The position numbers and the translations under genes are program-made. Shown here piece after piece: positions 1 through 8,653 of a stretch of DNA of 32,361 nt. Origin of the DNA: Bacteroidia bacterium (GTDB lineage: Bacteria > Bacteroidota > Bacteroidia > Bacteroidales > VadinHA17); NCBI GenBank assembly GCA_026391555.1, contig JAPLEB010000091.1, forward strand, positions 1 to 32,361, in the 5' to 3' direction. A model generated the notes under the pieces. That model was not told where the DNA came from. It worked only from the letters and a program-made list of their open reading frames with translations, and did no database searches. Each line of letters begins with the position of its first letter. Position 1 is the first letter of the stretch.

Positions 1-48
1 TGCCGGCAGGCAGGGGAATGTCCAGATGTGAAAGATGTAATTTTGTAA
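1..48 (+). CDS. possible 3' end of an upstream gene (partial)
   Basis: Frame 1 is open from the first base to a TAA at 46-48 and ends in the residues GECPDVKDVIL. The frame is too short to assign to a family. It is listed only because such an ending is plausible for a secreted carbohydrate-active protein and because the other two plus frames give less protein-like text. It may equally be non-coding. Confidence 0.2.
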   Translation, partial: CRQAGECPDVKDVIL

Positions 49-90
49 GTATCAGACAATTAATTAAATAAAGGGAGACATAAAAATTAG

Positions 91-118
91 GTTTTTAGAC
101 AACCAAACAGTAAATTTG
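91..118 (+). promoter_or_regulatory. candidate Bacteroidota promoter for the GH105 fusion gene
   Basis: TAAATTTG at 111-118 matches the Bacteroidota -7 consensus TAnnTTTG exactly. About 20 bases upstream there is a T-rich GTTTTT at 91-96, an imperfect counterpart of the -33 TTTG element. This would give a leader of roughly 60 bases before the ATG at 187. I saw no equally good match upstream of the other genes. Confidence 0.4.
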
Positions 119-186
119 TTTTAAACAACGGCACCAAAAAAAATAGTATTTAGAGGTGCCCATAATAATAATAATTGATAATTAAA

Positions 187-2718
187 ATGGGGAAAATAAA
201 AAAGTTATTAACCATCGGTTATATTGTTCTATTTGTACTAACAAGTGCAATAGTATACGGGCAAACACAAGGCTATGATCTAAAACAATGGCCAAAAGGG
301 AAATCGCCTCAAGAAATCGGCAACCGTATAGCCGGACACTTTCTAACTCCCCCTCTTTCTTATTACGGCGAGGACATGACAAAAATTCATTACAAAACGG
401 TATGTACATGGCTGGGTGCCCTTTGGTTTGCCGAAGCGGCCAATGATGATGCCCTGTTTAAGAAGCTTGAAGAAAATTTCGCCCCGATGTTCGATGAAAA
501 AAAACATCTCCAGCCCGCTCCAACCCATGTTGACAATAACGTGTTTGGTTCAGTCCCGTTTGAGTTTTATATCCGTAACGGGCAACAAAAATACCTCGAT
601 TTAGGCCTTAAATATGCCAACACGCAATGGATTGTTTCCAAAGACATTAGCCCCGAAAAGAAAGAATTTGCCGATAAGGGCTATTCATGGCAAACACGCC
701 TGTGGGTGGATGACATGTTTATGATTACGGCACTCCAGGTACAGGCATACCGGGCAACGGGAGATAAGAAATATATCGATCGTGCAGCAAAAGAGATGGT
801 GCTTTACCTTGACAAAATTCAGCTGGGAAACGGGCTTTTTTACCATCATCCTGAAACACCATTTAGTTGGGGCCGGGGCAATGGCTGGTTTGCGGTAGGC
901 ATGGCCGATATCTTGCGATCATTACCAAAGGACAATTCAAACAGGGATCGAATTATGTCAGGTTATCTTAAAATGATGAAAGCCTTGTTGAAGTACCAGG
1001 AACCTGACGGGATGTGGCGGCAAATTATTGATGATCAGGAATCGTGGAAAGAAACCTCCTGCACGGCCATGTTCACTTATGCTTTTATAACTGGGGTGAA
1101 AAACGGCTGGCTAGACGAAAAAGTATATGGGGTAGCTGCCCGAAAAGGTTGGCTGGGATTAATAACATACATCAATGATAACGATGAATTAACAGAAATA
1201 TGCCAGGGAACCGGCAGGGGAGACAGGAATCATTACTTGCAACGTGAACGTGTTACGGGCGATGGGCATGGAACTGCCCCTTTGCTTTGGTGTGCAGCTG
1301 CACTACTTCGTGAATCAACAAGTGAAATATACGGAAAAGCCCAATTATTGAATCAGAAAGATGATGGCTTTCGCGGAATATGGTACATGACCGGGCCTTT
1401 AAAAAATAGTGAGTATAAGTATAAATACAGCGGAGGGCTGGGTACTTATCCTTCAAATCACTATCCTTTCTCTGTGTATGTTTCTGAAGTTAATAAAACA
1501 TTTTTTTGCTATGGCGGGACAAATAAATCGAATATAACCCTTCTTCACGAAGTATCTTACTTTGATCATGCTACGGGAGAAGTGGCACGTCCGACCATTG
1601 TACTGGATAAGGCGACCACCGACGCCCACGACAACCCGGTAATTCAGGTTGATAAAAATGGGTATATCTGGTTGTTTTCCACGGCTCACGCCACCAAAAG
1701 GCCTTCTTTCATTCACCGGAGCGTAAAACCTTATGATATTAAGGAGTTTGAACGTATACCTGCCACAAAGATGATGGAGGGCAAGGAGGTCCCGATGGAT
1801 AATTTTTCGTACCTGCAAATGTATTATTCGAATGAACATGGTTTTACCGGATTATTTACCCATTATGAAAAAGTGGGCGGACGGGTAATTGCGTGGATGA
1901 CCAGTAAAGACGGTGTTCATTGGTCAGAATGGAAAGATTTGTCTCACCTGGGAGTTGGGCATTATCAAACCAGCTCAAACAAAGGAGACCTGATAGGAAC
2001 CTCTTTCAATTACCATCCCAACCGAAAAATTCGGGGAGGTTTGGATTACAGAACCAATTTGTACTATCTTCAATCTAAAGATTTTGGTAAAACATGGCAA
2101 GCAGTTGATGGCAAACCCATTGAATTGCCGCTTAAAGAAGTTGCCAACAAGGCGTTGATCCACGATTATGATTCGGAAGAAAGGAATGTTTACATTAACG
2201 ATATTAATTTTGATAAAAATGGTTATCCGGTTATTCTGTATATAACAAGTAAAGGCCCCAGTCCGGGTGCAGAGGATGGACCAAGGGAGTGGCATACGGC
2301 GCATTGGACTGGCAAAAAATGGGAGATTAGGCCTATCACTATATCCGACCATAATTACGACATGGGTTCTGTTTACATTGAAGATGATGGAACCTGGAGA
2401 ATTATCGGCCCAACAGAAACAGGGCCTCAGCAATATAATACAGGAGGAGAAATAGCAATGTGGATTAGTAAAGATGAAGGCCAGAGCTGGAAGAAAGTAA
2501 AACAACTGACTAGCAGAAGTGAGTACAACCATTCTTATCCAAGAAGGCCTGTAAATGCTAATCCTGATTTTTATGCTTTCTGGTCCGATGGTCATGGAAG
2601 GCAATTGTCAAAATCCCATCTATATTTTTCAGACCAAGAGGGGAATGTTTTTATTCTACCTGAAAAAATGACCGGAGATTTTGCAAAACCTGTATTATAC
2701 AAACCAGGTTTGCCTTAA
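187..2718 (+). CDS. GH105-type unsaturated uronyl hydrolase fused to a BNR_4-type (ulvan-lyase-like) beta-propeller
   Basis: The ATG at 187 is preferred over the in-frame TTG at 175 (four residues longer) because it opens a clean signal peptide, MGKIKKLLTIGYIVLFVLTS. Residue numbers here count from the TTG. Residues about 45-385 look like GH105: HVDNNVFG (Asp120), LWVDDMFM (Asp179/180), WGRGNGWF and ETSCTAMFTYAF. GH105 enzymes remove the 4,5-unsaturated uronic acid that lyases leave on oligosaccharide ends. Residues about 395-840 look like a BNR_4 propeller, with Asp-box motifs (SKDFGKTW, SKDEGQSW) and the His-bearing segments DAHDNP (His485) and AHATKRP (His505). Propellers of this kind include PL24/PL25 ulvan lyases, which use His/Tyr chemistry. 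The protein could therefore both cut a uronate polymer and trim the product. The lyase role is inference; the GH105 assignment is firm. The gene stands apart from the rest of the PUL, separated by transposase debris. Confidence 0.87.
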   Translation: MGKIKKLLTIGYIVLFVLTSAIVYGQTQGYDLKQWPKGKSPQEIGNRIAGHFLTPPLSYYGEDMTKIHYKTVCTWLGALWFAEAANDDALFKKLEENFAPMFDEKKHLQPAPTHVDNNVFGSVPFEFYIRNGQQKYLDLGLKYANTQWIVSKDISPEKKEFADKGYSWQTRLWVDDMFMITALQVQAYRATGDKKYIDRAAKEMVLYLDKIQLGNGLFYHHPETPFSWGRGNGWFAVGMADILRSLPKDNSNRDRIMSGYLKMMKALLKYQEPDGMWRQIIDDQESWKETSCTAMFTYAFITGVKNGWLDEKVYGVAARKGWLGLITYINDNDELTEICQGTGRGDRNHYLQRERVTGDGHGTAPLLWCAAALLRESTSEIYGKAQLLNQKDDGFRGIWYMTGPLKNSEYKYKYSGGLGTYPSNHYPFSVYVSEVNKTFFCYGGTNKSNITLLHEVSYFDHATGEVARPTIVLDKATTDAHDNPVIQVDKNGYIWLFSTAHATKRPSFIHRSVKPYDIKEFERIPATKMMEGKEVPMDNFSYLQMYYSNEHGFTGLFTHYEKVGGRVIAWMTSKDGVHWSEWKDLSHLGVGHYQTSSNKGDLIGTSFNYHPNRKIRGGLDYRTNLYYLQSKDFGKTWQAVDGKPIELPLKEVANKALIHDYDSEERNVYINDINFDKNGYPVILYITSKGPSPGAEDGPREWHTAHWTGKKWEIRPITISDHNYDMGSVYIEDDGTWRIIGPTETGPQQYNTGGEIAMWISKDEGQSWKKVKQLTSRSEYNHSYPRRPVNANPDFYAFWSDGHGRQLSKSHLYFSDQEGNVFILPEKMTGDFAKPVLYKPGLP

Positions 2719-2722
2719 CACC

Positions 2723-3221
2723 AATTATGACCGTTTACACTATCTGGCCAATAACGACAAATTGCTTCGCAAGATGATGGGGATATACGATGGGGTTTGT
2801 GGGACAGTGGCCGCAAATGCCTTGATTGTGTTGGCCATTTAATAAAGAAAGGTGAAATATCGGTTGCTGGCTGGCGTAAATACAAAGACTGGCGCCGGGG
2901 TTTAAAAAGCGCCATGCGGTCATTGTCTCAGCTATGCACAAGAAGTGGCCCAAAGAAACCGGAAGCCATAAAAGATGCACTAACCAATACATAAACAAAG
3001 CCAACGAATTAGAACACGGTGGATTAGACAGATGCCCGGATCGGTGTTTGCATGGGTTTAAACGATACGTGGCAATTGCGGTTGTTGCATACAACTTGCA
3101 CAGGATAGGCAAAGAGCTGTTAGCATTAGATAAAGGGCAAGTTTCATATGCCGTGAAAGGATTTTTATTAATTCAATTTAAACAATTTTATTCATATTAT
3201 ATTTTGAACAATCTGATTTGA
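2723..3221 (+). pseudogene. ISNCY-type transposase remnant with internal deletions and frameshifts
   Basis: Three pieces of one protein lie in order but in three frames. Frame 2 from 2723 gives NYDRLHYLANNDKLLRK, like the N-terminal region of ISNCY-family transposases. Frame 1 from about 2797 gives SGRKCLDCVGHL, GWRKYKDWRRGLK and a Ser-Leu-Ser-Gln-Leu segment typical of the region before the DDE core. Frame 3 from about 2990 gives ELEHGGLDRCPDRCLHGFKR and AYNLHRIGKELLAL, the family's C-terminal signature. The stretches between these pieces, including the catalytic core, are missing, so the gene is dead. It starts directly after the stop of the GH105 fusion gene. No terminal inverted repeats were found. 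The assignment rests on recalled family signatures, not a search. Confidence 0.75.
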
Positions 3222-3252
3222 TACCTATTTTTAACGAATAATTTATTGAAAA

Positions 3253-3870
3253 ATGGAGAATATTAATTCAAAGTATAAAATAACATCAGATACAATGCTT
3301 TGGAATAATTTTCGTGCCGGAGATAAAAAATCTTTTGAAAATATTTACAAAATTTATATAAATACACTTTATCAATATGGTTCAAAATTTACCAGTGACA
3401 AAGAATTAGTTTTTGACTGCATTCATGATGTGTTTGTGGATTTATTTACTCATAGGAAAAATCTTGGTGAAACTAACAATATTAAACTTTACATTTTCAT
3501 TTGCCTTAAGCGAACATTAATCCGTTCACTTCGTAGAAAAAAAATGGTTCAATCATTTGCGGATAGCGACATTGCTTTCTTATCAACTTGTTCCTCAGAG
3601 GAAGAGGTTTCTGATCAAGAGTCAGATATGGAAATGGCAAATAAAATTAGTAAAGCAATGGAAACACTGTCACCGCATCAAAAAGAGGCAGTTTATCTCA
3701 GGTTTGTCTGCGGGCTAAAATTTGAAGAAATCTGCCTGATTCTGGATATAAATTACCAGAGTGTGCGAAATCTTATTTACAGAGCTATTAAAAAACTTCG
3801 CAAAATTATGTTCTGTTCATTTTTTCATATACTTCTACTTTTTAAAATCATGGATTTATCACTATTTTAA
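3253..3870 (+). CDS. ECF-type (FecI-like) RNA polymerase sigma factor
   Basis: This 205-residue protein has the two ECF sigma regions. Sigma region 2 lies at about residues 15-95 (FRAGDKKSFENIYKIY, CIHDVFVDLF), and sigma region 4 at about 135-195 (TLSPHQKEAVYLRFVCG, then a helix-turn-helix around KFEEICLILDINYQSVRN). A hydrophobic tail follows (FFHILLLFKIM), as in many Bacteroidota FecI homologues. It directs RNA polymerase to target promoters when released by its partner anti-sigma factor, the FecR-like protein 127 bases downstream. The position before susC points to control of this PUL. There is no Shine-Dalgarno sequence, as is normal in this phylum. The upstream neighbour is only transposase debris, so its promoter must lie within about 3190-3252. 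Confidence 0.93.
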   Translation: MENINSKYKITSDTMLWNNFRAGDKKSFENIYKIYINTLYQYGSKFTSDKELVFDCIHDVFVDLFTHRKNLGETNNIKLYIFICLKRTLIRSLRRKKMVQSFADSDIAFLSTCSSEEEVSDQESDMEMANKISKAMETLSPHQKEAVYLRFVCGLKFEEICLILDINYQSVRNLIYRAIKKLRKIMFCSFFHILLLFKIMDLSLF

Positions 3871-3997
3871 AGTTATTGTATTTTTTATAAAATGTTGTAT
3901 ATGTAAATTATAAACAAGTCGGGTTTTTTAAAAAAAAAAGTAAAAAACTGAGTACAAAAAGATGAAATTTAACTTATTAACTGTAGGAATATATTAT

Positions 3998-5200
3998 ATG
4001 AAAGATTATATTTTTTTTTCGGAGATCGATTTTATTGATGATGAATATTTCTGTGAATGGGTTAATCGGCCATCGGAAAAATCACAGGTTTTCTGGGAAG
4101 AATTTATTAGAAAAAACCCTGACAAGAGCAAAAGAATTGAAATTGCAAAGTTAATAATTAAATCAATGGTACCCGTTGAAACAGGTTTATCGAAAGAGGA
4201 AATTGATTCTTTATGGACCAAGATCAGGAGATCAACTATAGACAGGAGAAAAAGGAATTGGCGTTTATTTTATCCGCTTGCAGCTGCTGGTATATTAATT
4301 TTATTAGCCAGTATATGGTGGATCAATTCTGAAAGTCATAAAAATTATGAAGTGGTTGATTATTCACAACTTCTTTCTGCGCATACTGCAAAACAGGATG
4401 TTGAACTCATTATGGCAGATAAGACAAAATTAAAAATTTCCGAGATAGAATCAGAACTTAAGTACATTGCTAACGGACAGTTGGTAATTAATTCCGATAA
4501 GTTTATTCAGCAGGAAGCAGTCAAAAGAAACTCTGGGAAAGAGTTACTTAATACTATTATTGTTCCAAGAGGAAATCGTGCAAACATTACCTTCACAGAT
4601 GGGACTAAGCTCTGGCTGAACTCTGGAAGCCGTGCAATTTATCCGGTGGAGTTTTCCGATCTAAAACGTGAAATTTATATACAGGGCGAAGGTTATCTTG
4701 AAGTGACACACGATGAATCACGACCCTTTACTGTTAAAACGGATCAGATGGATATTAAGGTGCTTGGTACCAGTTTTAATATTATTGCCAATCCAGAAGA
4801 TGCAACAACCAAAGTAATTCTCGTAAAAGGTAAAGTTATTGCAAAACCCATAAATAGTACAGAAGTAATTCTATTGCCAAACCAGATGATTTCCTTTGAC
4901 AAAGAAAAACAAAAAACCGTTGTAACAGAAGTAAATGTTGACGATTATATCAGCTGGAAGGATGGATTGTTGTTATGCAATAGTGAAAAACTGGAAAGTC
5001 TTGTTAGGAGGCTTGAAAAATTTTATGATCAGAAAATTATTTTTTCCGATGAAAGTGCAAAATTCTTTTGCTTGTCAGGGAAACTTGAATTAAAGGATAA
5101 TTTTGATGAGGTACTACAGGTAATTGCCACGACTGCTCCTGTGAAAATAAAAACTGAGAATAATACAATATATATTTCAAGTAACAAACTTAAATGGTAA
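3998..5200 (+). CDS. FecR-like anti-sigma factor, inner-membrane
   Basis: The start at 3998 (MKDYIFFSEIDF) is preferred because homologues usually begin just before this segment; an in-frame ATG at 3962 would add 12 residues. Counting from 3998, residues 1-85 form the cytoplasmic sigma-binding part. One membrane helix spans about 89-109 (NWRLFYPLAAAGILILLASI). The periplasmic FecR domain lies at about 175-275 (VPRGNRANITFTDGTKLWLN, GEGYLEVTHDESRPF, DIKVLGTSFNI), and a DUF4974-type domain at about 325-395. It would hold the sigma factor encoded just upstream until the STN domain of a ligand-bound SusC contacts its periplasmic part. The protein looks intact. The gene is followed by a hairpin terminator, so sigma and anti-sigma form one transcription unit separate from susCD. 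Confidence 0.93.
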   Translation: MKDYIFFSEIDFIDDEYFCEWVNRPSEKSQVFWEEFIRKNPDKSKRIEIAKLIIKSMVPVETGLSKEEIDSLWTKIRRSTIDRRKRNWRLFYPLAAAGILILLASIWWINSESHKNYEVVDYSQLLSAHTAKQDVELIMADKTKLKISEIESELKYIANGQLVINSDKFIQQEAVKRNSGKELLNTIIVPRGNRANITFTDGTKLWLNSGSRAIYPVEFSDLKREIYIQGEGYLEVTHDESRPFTVKTDQMDIKVLGTSFNIIANPEDATTKVILVKGKVIAKPINSTEVILLPNQMISFDKEKQKTVVTEVNVDDYISWKDGLLLCNSEKLESLVRRLEKFYDQKIIFSDESAKFFCLSGKLELKDNFDEVLQVIATTAPVKIKTENNTIYISSNKLKW

Positions 5201-5228
5201 TCTATATGAACAAACTTCTATAATAAAG

Positions 5229-5264
5229 AGCCGAACAATATCCCCATATTGTCCGGCTTTGTTC
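5229..5264 (+). terminator. hairpin terminator after the sigma/anti-sigma operon
   Basis: AGCCGAACAATAT (5229-5241) and ATATTGTCCGGCT (5246-5258) pair over 13 positions with one mismatch around a CCCC loop, followed by the T-rich TTGTTCT. It lies 29 bases past the fecR stop and would insulate the regulatory operon from susC. Confidence 0.8.
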
Positions 5265-5370
5265 TAATCAATGTTATTAAGCCCTAACAATTAACTAAAA
5301 CTTCATAAATTTATGAAAAAATTGGTTGTGTATCACTTTCAAAAGGGAATTAAGAAGACCTCTACTAACA

Positions 5371-8300
5371 ATGAAACTCACAAAAATCCTGACCTATTCC
5401 TTAATTGTGTTATTTAATGCCATCTTCCTTGATTCTTTTGCCCAGGGTGCTCAGTTGACATTGAAGATTAAAAATGCTACATTAAAAGAAACAATAGACA
5501 AAATTGAAAAGAACAGTGATTATATTTTTATATATTATGATAACATTCTTGATGTCAACCGGGAAGTCAGCTTGAATGTGGAAAAAAAGTCCATAGAATA
5601 TATTTTGGACGAAATGTTCGCATTTACTAACAATACTTACACAATTATTGACCATCAGATTGTTATATCTCTGAAAAACCAACTAGAAATTCAGAATGAT
5701 AGCTCTTCGGCAATTAAGGAGAACGTACAACAAATTTCTATAACAGGAATTGTTGCAGACCGAGAGGGTAATCCTTTGCCTGGGGTCAATATTGTTGAAA
5801 AAAATACGACTAATGGAGTATTATCTGCACCTGATGGTAAATATGCAATTAATGTTGCTTCAAGGAATTCATTACTCGTTTTTTCCTTTATTGGGTTTAC
5901 TCAAAAAGAAATTATTGTCGGAAACCTGACAAAAATAGACATTACATTGTTTGAAAATGTCATTAACCTTGAAGAAGTAGTAGTTGTTGGTTATGGTGTC
6001 CAGAAAAAAGAGAGCCTGGTAGGTTCAATAACTACTGTTCAACCTGCGGAATTAGGCAAAAGCTCTGTCGCCAACCTGACTAACATGTTGGCAGGCCGTG
6101 TTTCCGGTTTATTTACGGTGATGAATAGTGGACAACCCGGAGCCGATGCTTCAACAATCTTGATTCGGGGGCAATCTACTTTCAACTCAAATGAGCCCTT
6201 AATTTTAATTGATGACCTTGAGCGCGAAACTGCAGTTTATGGGGTTCGGGGAGCAAACGGAGTAATCATTTTAAAAACTAAAAGAGGACAAATAGGTAAA
6301 GCAGTTTTGACCCTCACCTCCCAATCATCTTTCTCTTCTCCTACAAGTATGCCTGATTTTTTAGGATCTTATGACCAGGCCCTGCTATACAATGAAGCAT
6401 CGTCAAATGATGGATTACCAGAAAAATATAACGATTCCGACCTGGAACACTACCGTTTGGGAGATGCTCCTTTCACACATCCGGATAATGACTATTATAA
6501 AGATTTCCTGAAAGCTGATGCTTTTCAGCAGAACTTAAAAATTAATATTAAAGGAGGGACTGATGTATTGACATATTACATATCAGGAACATATCTGGAT
6601 CAAGGTAGTTTGCTGAAAACATTTGATAATGGTAAATATGATACTGACATTCGATATCAACGTATTAATTTCCAATCAAATGTGGACTTTCTGGTATCTG
6701 AAAAGATGAGAGTTAGTCTCGATATGACAGGTAGAATAGAGATCAGACGCTCTCCACGTAATGTGAATACTACAGGGTCAGCTCTTTTTGATATCTTTGC
6801 AACCACACCTCCCAATGCATTTCCTTACTACACTCCCGATGGGAGTTTCGGAGTTGTGGCCAATGCCGATTACCTCAATCCAATGGCTTTGATGACACGT
6901 TATGGTAACCTGAAAAACACGAAAAACGTACTGGATGGCGTGCTGCGCGCATCTTATGATCTGGGATTTGTCACAAAAGGCCTTGATATTAAAGCATTAC
7001 TTGGTGTAAGCAGCTATATTAGTAATTCAAGGTCGATCGTCGATGTCCCCAGGCTTAAAGAATATGACCGGTGGGGACAAACAACAGGAATTCAGGATGA
7101 AGGCTTCATCAGTTACAATATCGGTGGGCGGGATAATTTTGTAAGGATGAATCCTAATATTTCATTAAATTATAATCGTACTTTTTTAAATAATCATAAT
7201 GTTACAGGATTACTATTATATACCCAAACGAAAAACTACAGTGGAAAAAGCGGAGTAGAAGAACCATGGTTACCTACGGGTTACCAGGGTATCGTAGCTC
7301 GTTTAACTTACGCGTATAATAACAAATATCTTTTTGAATTTAATGGTGGTTATAACGGATCCAGTCAGTTTGATAAGAAACATCGATATGGTTTTTTCCC
7401 TGCTATGTCATTAGGATGGGTACTCTCAAGAGAGAAATTCATGGAAGATATTAAATCCGTTGATTTCCTGAAAATAAGAGGTTCTTATGGTGAAGTAGGG
7501 AACGATAAAATTGGAGATTATAAGTATCTCTATCTCTATCGGTATTTGAGCGGTTCAGCATATTCTTTCGGTACAACACACTACAGTTTATCAGGAATAC
7601 AAGAAGGACCTTTAGGTAATAATATTGTTACCTGGGAACGCGCCAGGAAGCTGAATGTAGGTATGGACCTGACAATGTTTAAGGATCGTCTGACAGGGAC
7701 TTTTGACATATTCAATGAAAAAAGATCAGATATCCTTAGATATTATCAAACAATTCCCGCAGTTCTTGGAAATTCTGTAAATCCAGATAACATCGCGAGT
7801 GTTACCAACAGGGGCTTTGAAATTTCACTTGGCTGGATACAGAGAAATAGAGAAAGGAATTTGGAATGGCGGATAAACGGGAATGTTTCCTACGCAAAGA
7901 ATCGCATTGATTATATTGACGAAGTTGGTAAAGTTTATGAATGGCAGCGTACTATAGGCAATAGTCTCGGACAATACTACGGGCTCGAATATATCGGATT
8001 ATATCAAAATGAAGATTTCCAAACGGGTGGGAACGGCATATTAGAATTAAAAGAAGGGATCCCTGTTCCTGTCTGGGGAGATGTAATACCTGGTGATCTT
8101 AAATATAAGGATAGGAATGATGACGGGGTAATTAATGTATTTGATGAAGGGAAAATTGGGAAACAAAATGTCCCCACTCTGATGTATGGATTAACATTTG
8201 GGGGAACATGGAGGTTTCTCGACATTACTATTCTTTTTCAGGGAGCAGGTGGTTCGGAATATAAGTTGTCTGGAGACAAAGCTTATGAGTTCTATCAAAA

Positions 8301-8643
8301 TGGAAGGGTTTATGATATTCATTTGGGCCGTTACAACCCAGTCGATCCATCGACATGGGGAAATGCTACCTATCCAGCGCTTCACACTTCACAAAATCTA
8401 AACAACCAGAGAAGTTCAACTTTTTGGTTGCAAAATTCCAGCTATTTACGTCTGAAGAATATTGAAATTGGATTTACATTACCCAAGAGTATTTCATCCA
8501 AATTGGGGATGTCTAATTTAAGATTTTATGTAAATGGCGACAACCTGATTACCTGGACCAGCATGGAAAATTTTGATCCGGAGTTGACGCAATGGTATCC
8601 GATTATGAAAAATGTAAACCTCGGAATTAGAATGACTTATTAA
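5371..8643 (+). CDS. SusC-type TonB-dependent receptor with STN signalling domain; plug appears shortened
   Basis: The ATG at 5371 opens a good signal peptide (MKLTKILTYSLIVLFNAIFL, ending near SFAQ). A TTG at 5326 would add 15 basic residues. Domains from 5371: STN at about 28-100, which signals to FecR; carboxypeptidase-regulatory-like beta-sandwich at about 122-195 (GIVADREGNPLPGVNI); the segment EEVVVVGYG at 201-209; plug to about 305; beta-barrel to 1090 with the aromatic end RMTY. With SusD it imports oligosaccharides in a TonB-dependent way. One thing is odd. In SusC plugs, the segment after the Ile-Asp-Asp/Gly region normally runs some 20 residues to LKDASATAVYGVRGANGV. Here LIDDLERE (residues 279-286) joins directly to TAVYGVRGANGV, so the LKDASA part is missing without loss of frame. 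It may be non-functional or mis-assembled. Family assignment is certain. Confidence 0.95.
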   Translation: MKLTKILTYSLIVLFNAIFLDSFAQGAQLTLKIKNATLKETIDKIEKNSDYIFIYYDNILDVNREVSLNVEKKSIEYILDEMFAFTNNTYTIIDHQIVISLKNQLEIQNDSSSAIKENVQQISITGIVADREGNPLPGVNIVEKNTTNGVLSAPDGKYAINVASRNSLLVFSFIGFTQKEIIVGNLTKIDITLFENVINLEEVVVVGYGVQKKESLVGSITTVQPAELGKSSVANLTNMLAGRVSGLFTVMNSGQPGADASTILIRGQSTFNSNEPLILIDDLERETAVYGVRGANGVIILKTKRGQIGKAVLTLTSQSSFSSPTSMPDFLGSYDQALLYNEASSNDGLPEKYNDSDLEHYRLGDAPFTHPDNDYYKDFLKADAFQQNLKINIKGGTDVLTYYISGTYLDQGSLLKTFDNGKYDTDIRYQRINFQSNVDFLVSEKMRVSLDMTGRIEIRRSPRNVNTTGSALFDIFATTPPNAFPYYTPDGSFGVVANADYLNPMALMTRYGNLKNTKNVLDGVLRASYDLGFVTKGLDIKALLGVSSYISNSRSIVDVPRLKEYDRWGQTTGIQDEGFISYNIGGRDNFVRMNPNISLNYNRTFLNNHNVTGLLLYTQTKNYSGKSGVEEPWLPTGYQGIVARLTYAYNNKYLFEFNGGYNGSSQFDKKHRYGFFPAMSLGWVLSREKFMEDIKSVDFLKIRGSYGEVGNDKIGDYKYLYLYRYLSGSAYSFGTTHYSLSGIQEGPLGNNIVTWERARKLNVGMDLTMFKDRLTGTFDIFNEKRSDILRYYQTIPAVLGNSVNPDNIASVTNRGFEISLGWIQRNRERNLEWRINGNVSYAKNRIDYIDEVGKVYEWQRTIGNSLGQYYGLEYIGLYQNEDFQTGGNGILELKEGIPVPVWGDVIPGDLKYKDRNDDGVINVFDEGKIGKQNVPTLMYGLTFGGTWRFLDITILFQGAGGSEYKLSGDKAYEFYQNGRVYDIHLGRYNPVDPSTWGNATYPALHTSQNLNNQRSSTFWLQNSSYLRLKNIEIGFTLPKSISSKLGMSNLRFYVNGDNLITWTSMENFDPELTQWYPIMKNVNLGIRMTY

Positions 8644-8653
8644 TTAAAAAAAT

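Noticed and set aside
1975-2604. 209-residue minus-strand open frame under the GH105 fusion gene
   Set aside because: Fully covered by the plus-strand propeller domain; its composition is that of an antisense shadow.
5305-5312. TAAATTTA upstream of susC as a promoter
   Set aside because: It differs from TAnnTTTG in the last base and has no -33 element at the right distance; too weak to list.
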